Below, one piece after another: positions 61,584 through 64,000 of a stretch of DNA of 64,000 bases (position 1 is the stretch's first letter; every line of letters starts with the position of its first letter). Source of the DNA: an uncultured Ilumatobacter sp. (lineage in GTDB: Bacteria; Actinomycetota; Acidimicrobiia; Acidimicrobiales; Ilumatobacteraceae); the NCBI GenBank assembly GCA_905182555.1, contig CAJJBX010000009.1:124001-188000 (forward strand). Direction: 5' to 3'. The notes under the pieces were generated by a model. That model searched no databases, was not told where the DNA came from, and worked only from the letters and a program-made list of their open reading frames with translations. The position numbers and the translations under genes are program-made.

Positions 61584-63569
61584 ATGCCACCGATTGACTC
61601 TGTGCCCCCCGTTGCTTCGACTTCCGGTCCAACAGGGTTGCCACCTGCCCCGATTGGTGAGCTCGACCTCCACTTGCTGGGCGAAGGCAAGCATCGTCGG
61701 TTGTGGGAAGTGCTCGGCCCGCAAGTGTTTGGTCCAGGCCCAGCAGGCGTGAGTTCAGTGCAGTTTGCTGTGTGGGCACCGAATGCTGCGTCGGTCGCTG
61801 TTGTGGGCGATTGGAACGAATGGCAACCCGAGCCGATGGCAATGATCGAGGCCAACGGACGGACTGGAATTTGGACGATCATCTGTCCGGCTGCCCGGTC
61901 TGGCCACTGCTACAAATATGAAATTGTCAGCAAGCAAGGGCGCACGCTCCGCAAGGCGGACCCGATGGCCCGCCAGACTGAGGCGCCGCCGAGTGATGCC
62001 AGCGTCGTGCCGGCGCCGAGTAAGTATGAGTGGTCTGACATCGAGTGGATGCGTGAGCGTCATGCGATCGTCGACGGCGACGCACCGATGCGGATCTACG
62101 AATTGCACCTCGCGTCGTGGCGTCGCGGCGTCGACACGTGGGACGACCTCGCCGAACAGATCGCAGCGCATGTGGCGTCGCTCGGCTTCACCCACGTTGA
62201 ACTGCTGCCGATTGCCGAGCACCCGTTTGGTGGATCGTGGGGCTACCAGGTTTCTGGCTACTACGCCCCGACGGCGCGCTTCGGCGACCCTGACGGTTTC
62301 CGTCGGTTCGTCGACATGCTTCACAAACACGGACTGGGCGTCATCGTCGACTGGGTGCCGGCGCACTTCCCGAAAGACGAGTGGAGCCTCGGCCGCTTCG
62401 ATGGCACGGCGCTGTACGAACACGCCGACCCACAGCGTGGCGAGCACCCTGACTGGGGCACGTACGTCTTCGACTTCGGGCGGAACGAGGTGCGCAACTT
62501 CCTTGTTGCCAATGCGCTGTACTGGCTCGACGAGTTCCACATCGATGGTCTGCGGGTCGACGCTGTGGCCTCGATGCTTTATCTCGACTACTCGCGAGAA
62601 GATGGCGAATGGACACCGAACGTGCACGGGGGTAACGAGAACCTTGAGGCGATCACACTCTTGCAAGAGGCGAACAGCGTTGTTGCGGAAGAATTTCCTG
62701 ACGTCTTGATGATCGCGGAAGAGTCGACGGCGTGGCCGGGCGTCACGCATCCGGTCGCCGAGGGCGGGCTTGGCTTCACTCATAAGTGGAACCTCGGCTG
62801 GATGCACGACTCGCTTGGCTATCTCGCGCTCGACGGCGTGTATCGAAAGCACCACCACAGCGAGATGACGTTTTCGCAGCTGTACGCCTACAACGAACGA
62901 TTCGTCCTGCCACTCAGTCACGATGAGGTGGTCCACGGCAAGGGCAGCCTCCTCAACAAGATGAGCGGTGACGACTGGCAGAAGTTTGCATCGCTTCGCA
63001 ACCTGCTCGCATGGCAATGGTCAATGCCCGGTGTGCCGCTGCTCTTCATGGGCGCGGAACTGGCGCCGTGGCAGGAGTGGAACGATGCTGCCGAGCTGCC
63101 GTGGCACCTTGCTGAGCATCCGCCGCACAAGGGCGTGGGCGACACCATTGCGGCGATGAACGCAATCGCCGATCGTTGGCCGGCGCTGTGGGAACGCGAC
63201 ACCGACCAGGCTGGCTTTCAGTGGCTTGATGCCAACGACGCGGCGCACTCGATGTTCGCCTTCACTCGGTGGGGTGACGGTGGCAAACAGGCAGTGGTTT
63301 GTATTGCCAACTTCACGGCGGTTGCTCGGCCGGGCTACCGCGTCGGGCTGCCCTGGGGCGGCGGCTGGCAGGTCGTGCTCGACACTGACTCGCCCCAGTT
63401 CTGGGGGAGTGGCCACCGCGGCATTGACACCAACTCGATCGCAGCCGGCGCGGAACCAATTGACATCGCTCACGGGGTCGAGGAACCCTGGCAGGGGCAG
63501 TCCTGTTCGGCGACCATCGACGTCGGTCCGCTGTCGACGCTTTGGCTTGCGGCGCGCAGTCCCGGTTGA
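61584..63569 (+). CDS. glgB: 1,4-alpha-glucan branching enzyme
   Basis: WAPNAASVAVVGDWNEW...HVELLPIAEHPFGGSWGYQVSGYYAPTARFG...VDWVPAHFPKDEWSLGRFDGTALYEHADPQRGEHPDWGTYVFDFGRNEVRNFL. Confidence 0.96.
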   Translation: MPPIDSVPPVASTSGPTGLPPAPIGELDLHLLGEGKHRRLWEVLGPQVFGPGPAGVSSVQFAVWAPNAASVAVVGDWNEWQPEPMAMIEANGRTGIWTIICPAARSGHCYKYEIVSKQGRTLRKADPMARQTEAPPSDASVVPAPSKYEWSDIEWMRERHAIVDGDAPMRIYELHLASWRRGVDTWDDLAEQIAAHVASLGFTHVELLPIAEHPFGGSWGYQVSGYYAPTARFGDPDGFRRFVDMLHKHGLGVIVDWVPAHFPKDEWSLGRFDGTALYEHADPQRGEHPDWGTYVFDFGRNEVRNFLVANALYWLDEFHIDGLRVDAVASMLYLDYSREDGEWTPNVHGGNENLEAITLLQEANSVVAEEFPDVLMIAEESTAWPGVTHPVAEGGLGFTHKWNLGWMHDSLGYLALDGVYRKHHHSEMTFSQLYAYNERFVLPLSHDEVVHGKGSLLNKMSGDDWQKFASLRNLLAWQWSMPGVPLLFMGAELAPWQEWNDAAELPWHLAEHPPHKGVGDTIAAMNAIADRWPALWERDTDQAGFQWLDANDAAHSMFAFTRWGDGGKQAVVCIANFTAVARPGYRVGLPWGGGWQVVLDTDSPQFWGSGHRGIDTNSIAAGAEPIDIAHGVEEPWQGQSCSATIDVGPLSTLWLAARSPG

Positions 63570-63615
63570 TCCGTCACAGGTAAATTTGCGAGGCGCAGCC
63601 TGACATAGGCCTGCG

Positions 63616-63880
63616 TCAGGCGCTGAGGCGCCGTTCGGTGGTCCACGAGGCGAACGTTGACGGGTACGTCGCGTCGTTCGCGAGCGCGGTCACTTTGGTT
63701 GGTGTCACCCAAAGCGCACAGATGTCGGTCCAGTCGTCAAGCCCGACGAAGTGCGGTGCGATGGGGTCGTTGGAGCGGCACGGTCGGCCTTGACCCAGGT
63801 CGATGGTCCAATGTCCGGCGGCCTGTGGGTGGCGACATCGTGACGGATATGTCCCAAAACTGCGCGTTCGGCAAAGGGCA
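63616..63880 (-). pseudogene. Unidentified frameshifted coding remnant
   Basis: Minus strand gives SNDPIAPHFVGLDDWTDICALWVTPTKVTALANDATYPSTFASWTTERRLSA*, preceded in another frame by GAPDLVPFAERAVLGHIRHDVATHRPPDIGPSTW. Confidence 0.4.
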
Positions 63881-63949
63881 CGAGATCAGGCGCGCCGGCC
63901 TGTCAAACCTGCCAGACCAGAGTGCGCCAGACCAGAGTGTGACAGCGGG

Positions 63950-64000
63950 TCAGTTCGTGCGGGCGTTGACGAGGGCTTCGAGGGCCTTCAGGTTGCGCTT
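63950..64000 (-). CDS. C-terminal end of an unidentified gene running off the window
   Basis: Minus strand ...KRNLKALEALVNARTN*. Confidence 0.35.
   Translation of the reverse strand, partial: KRNLKALEALVNARTN

Noticed and set aside
61755-63017. 420-aa minus-strand ORF opposite glgB
   Set aside because: Antisense shadow of glgB, which has strong GH13 motifs.
1-64000. Prophage, integrative element, toxin-antitoxin or defence island
   Set aside because: I found no integrase, transposase, phage structural, restriction-modification or TA motifs.

Overview
This looks like a high-GC actinobacterial chromosome segment, probably Acidimicrobiia/Ilumatobacter-like (inferred from gene content and codon usage only). 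It is mostly housekeeping and accessory metabolism. Main blocks: gatCAB; ilvD; an ilvB-ilvN-ilvC branched-chain amino acid locus; INO1; folD; metY; serC; an aminotransferase; a divergent cobalamin locus (cobO/U/T/S versus riboswitch-btuF/C/D-cobQ); glpX; murA; several MFS and TetR genes; a NifU-type protein; a MeaB-type GTPase; and a glycogen cluster (glgP, GT4, glgB). I see no tRNA, rRNA, CRISPR, prophage or IS element. The strongest observations are: (1) a GrdB/PrdB-family selenoprotein with an in-frame TGA (26581-26583) and a bacterial-SECIS-like hairpin directly downstream, split into two ORFs in the ORF track; (2) a complete ribosome-mediated attenuator upstream of ilvB, with a 16-aa leader peptide MELTGVPHIALVVLIR and mutually exclusive hairpins; (3) a decayed IlvY-like LysR gene divergent to a class II (E. 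coli-type) ilvC; (4) an unusual number of short tandem repeats at gene borders and in linkers; (5) about a dozen genes with apparent frameshifts, which look more like assembly indels than biology. All homology calls come from reading translated motifs; no database search was run.
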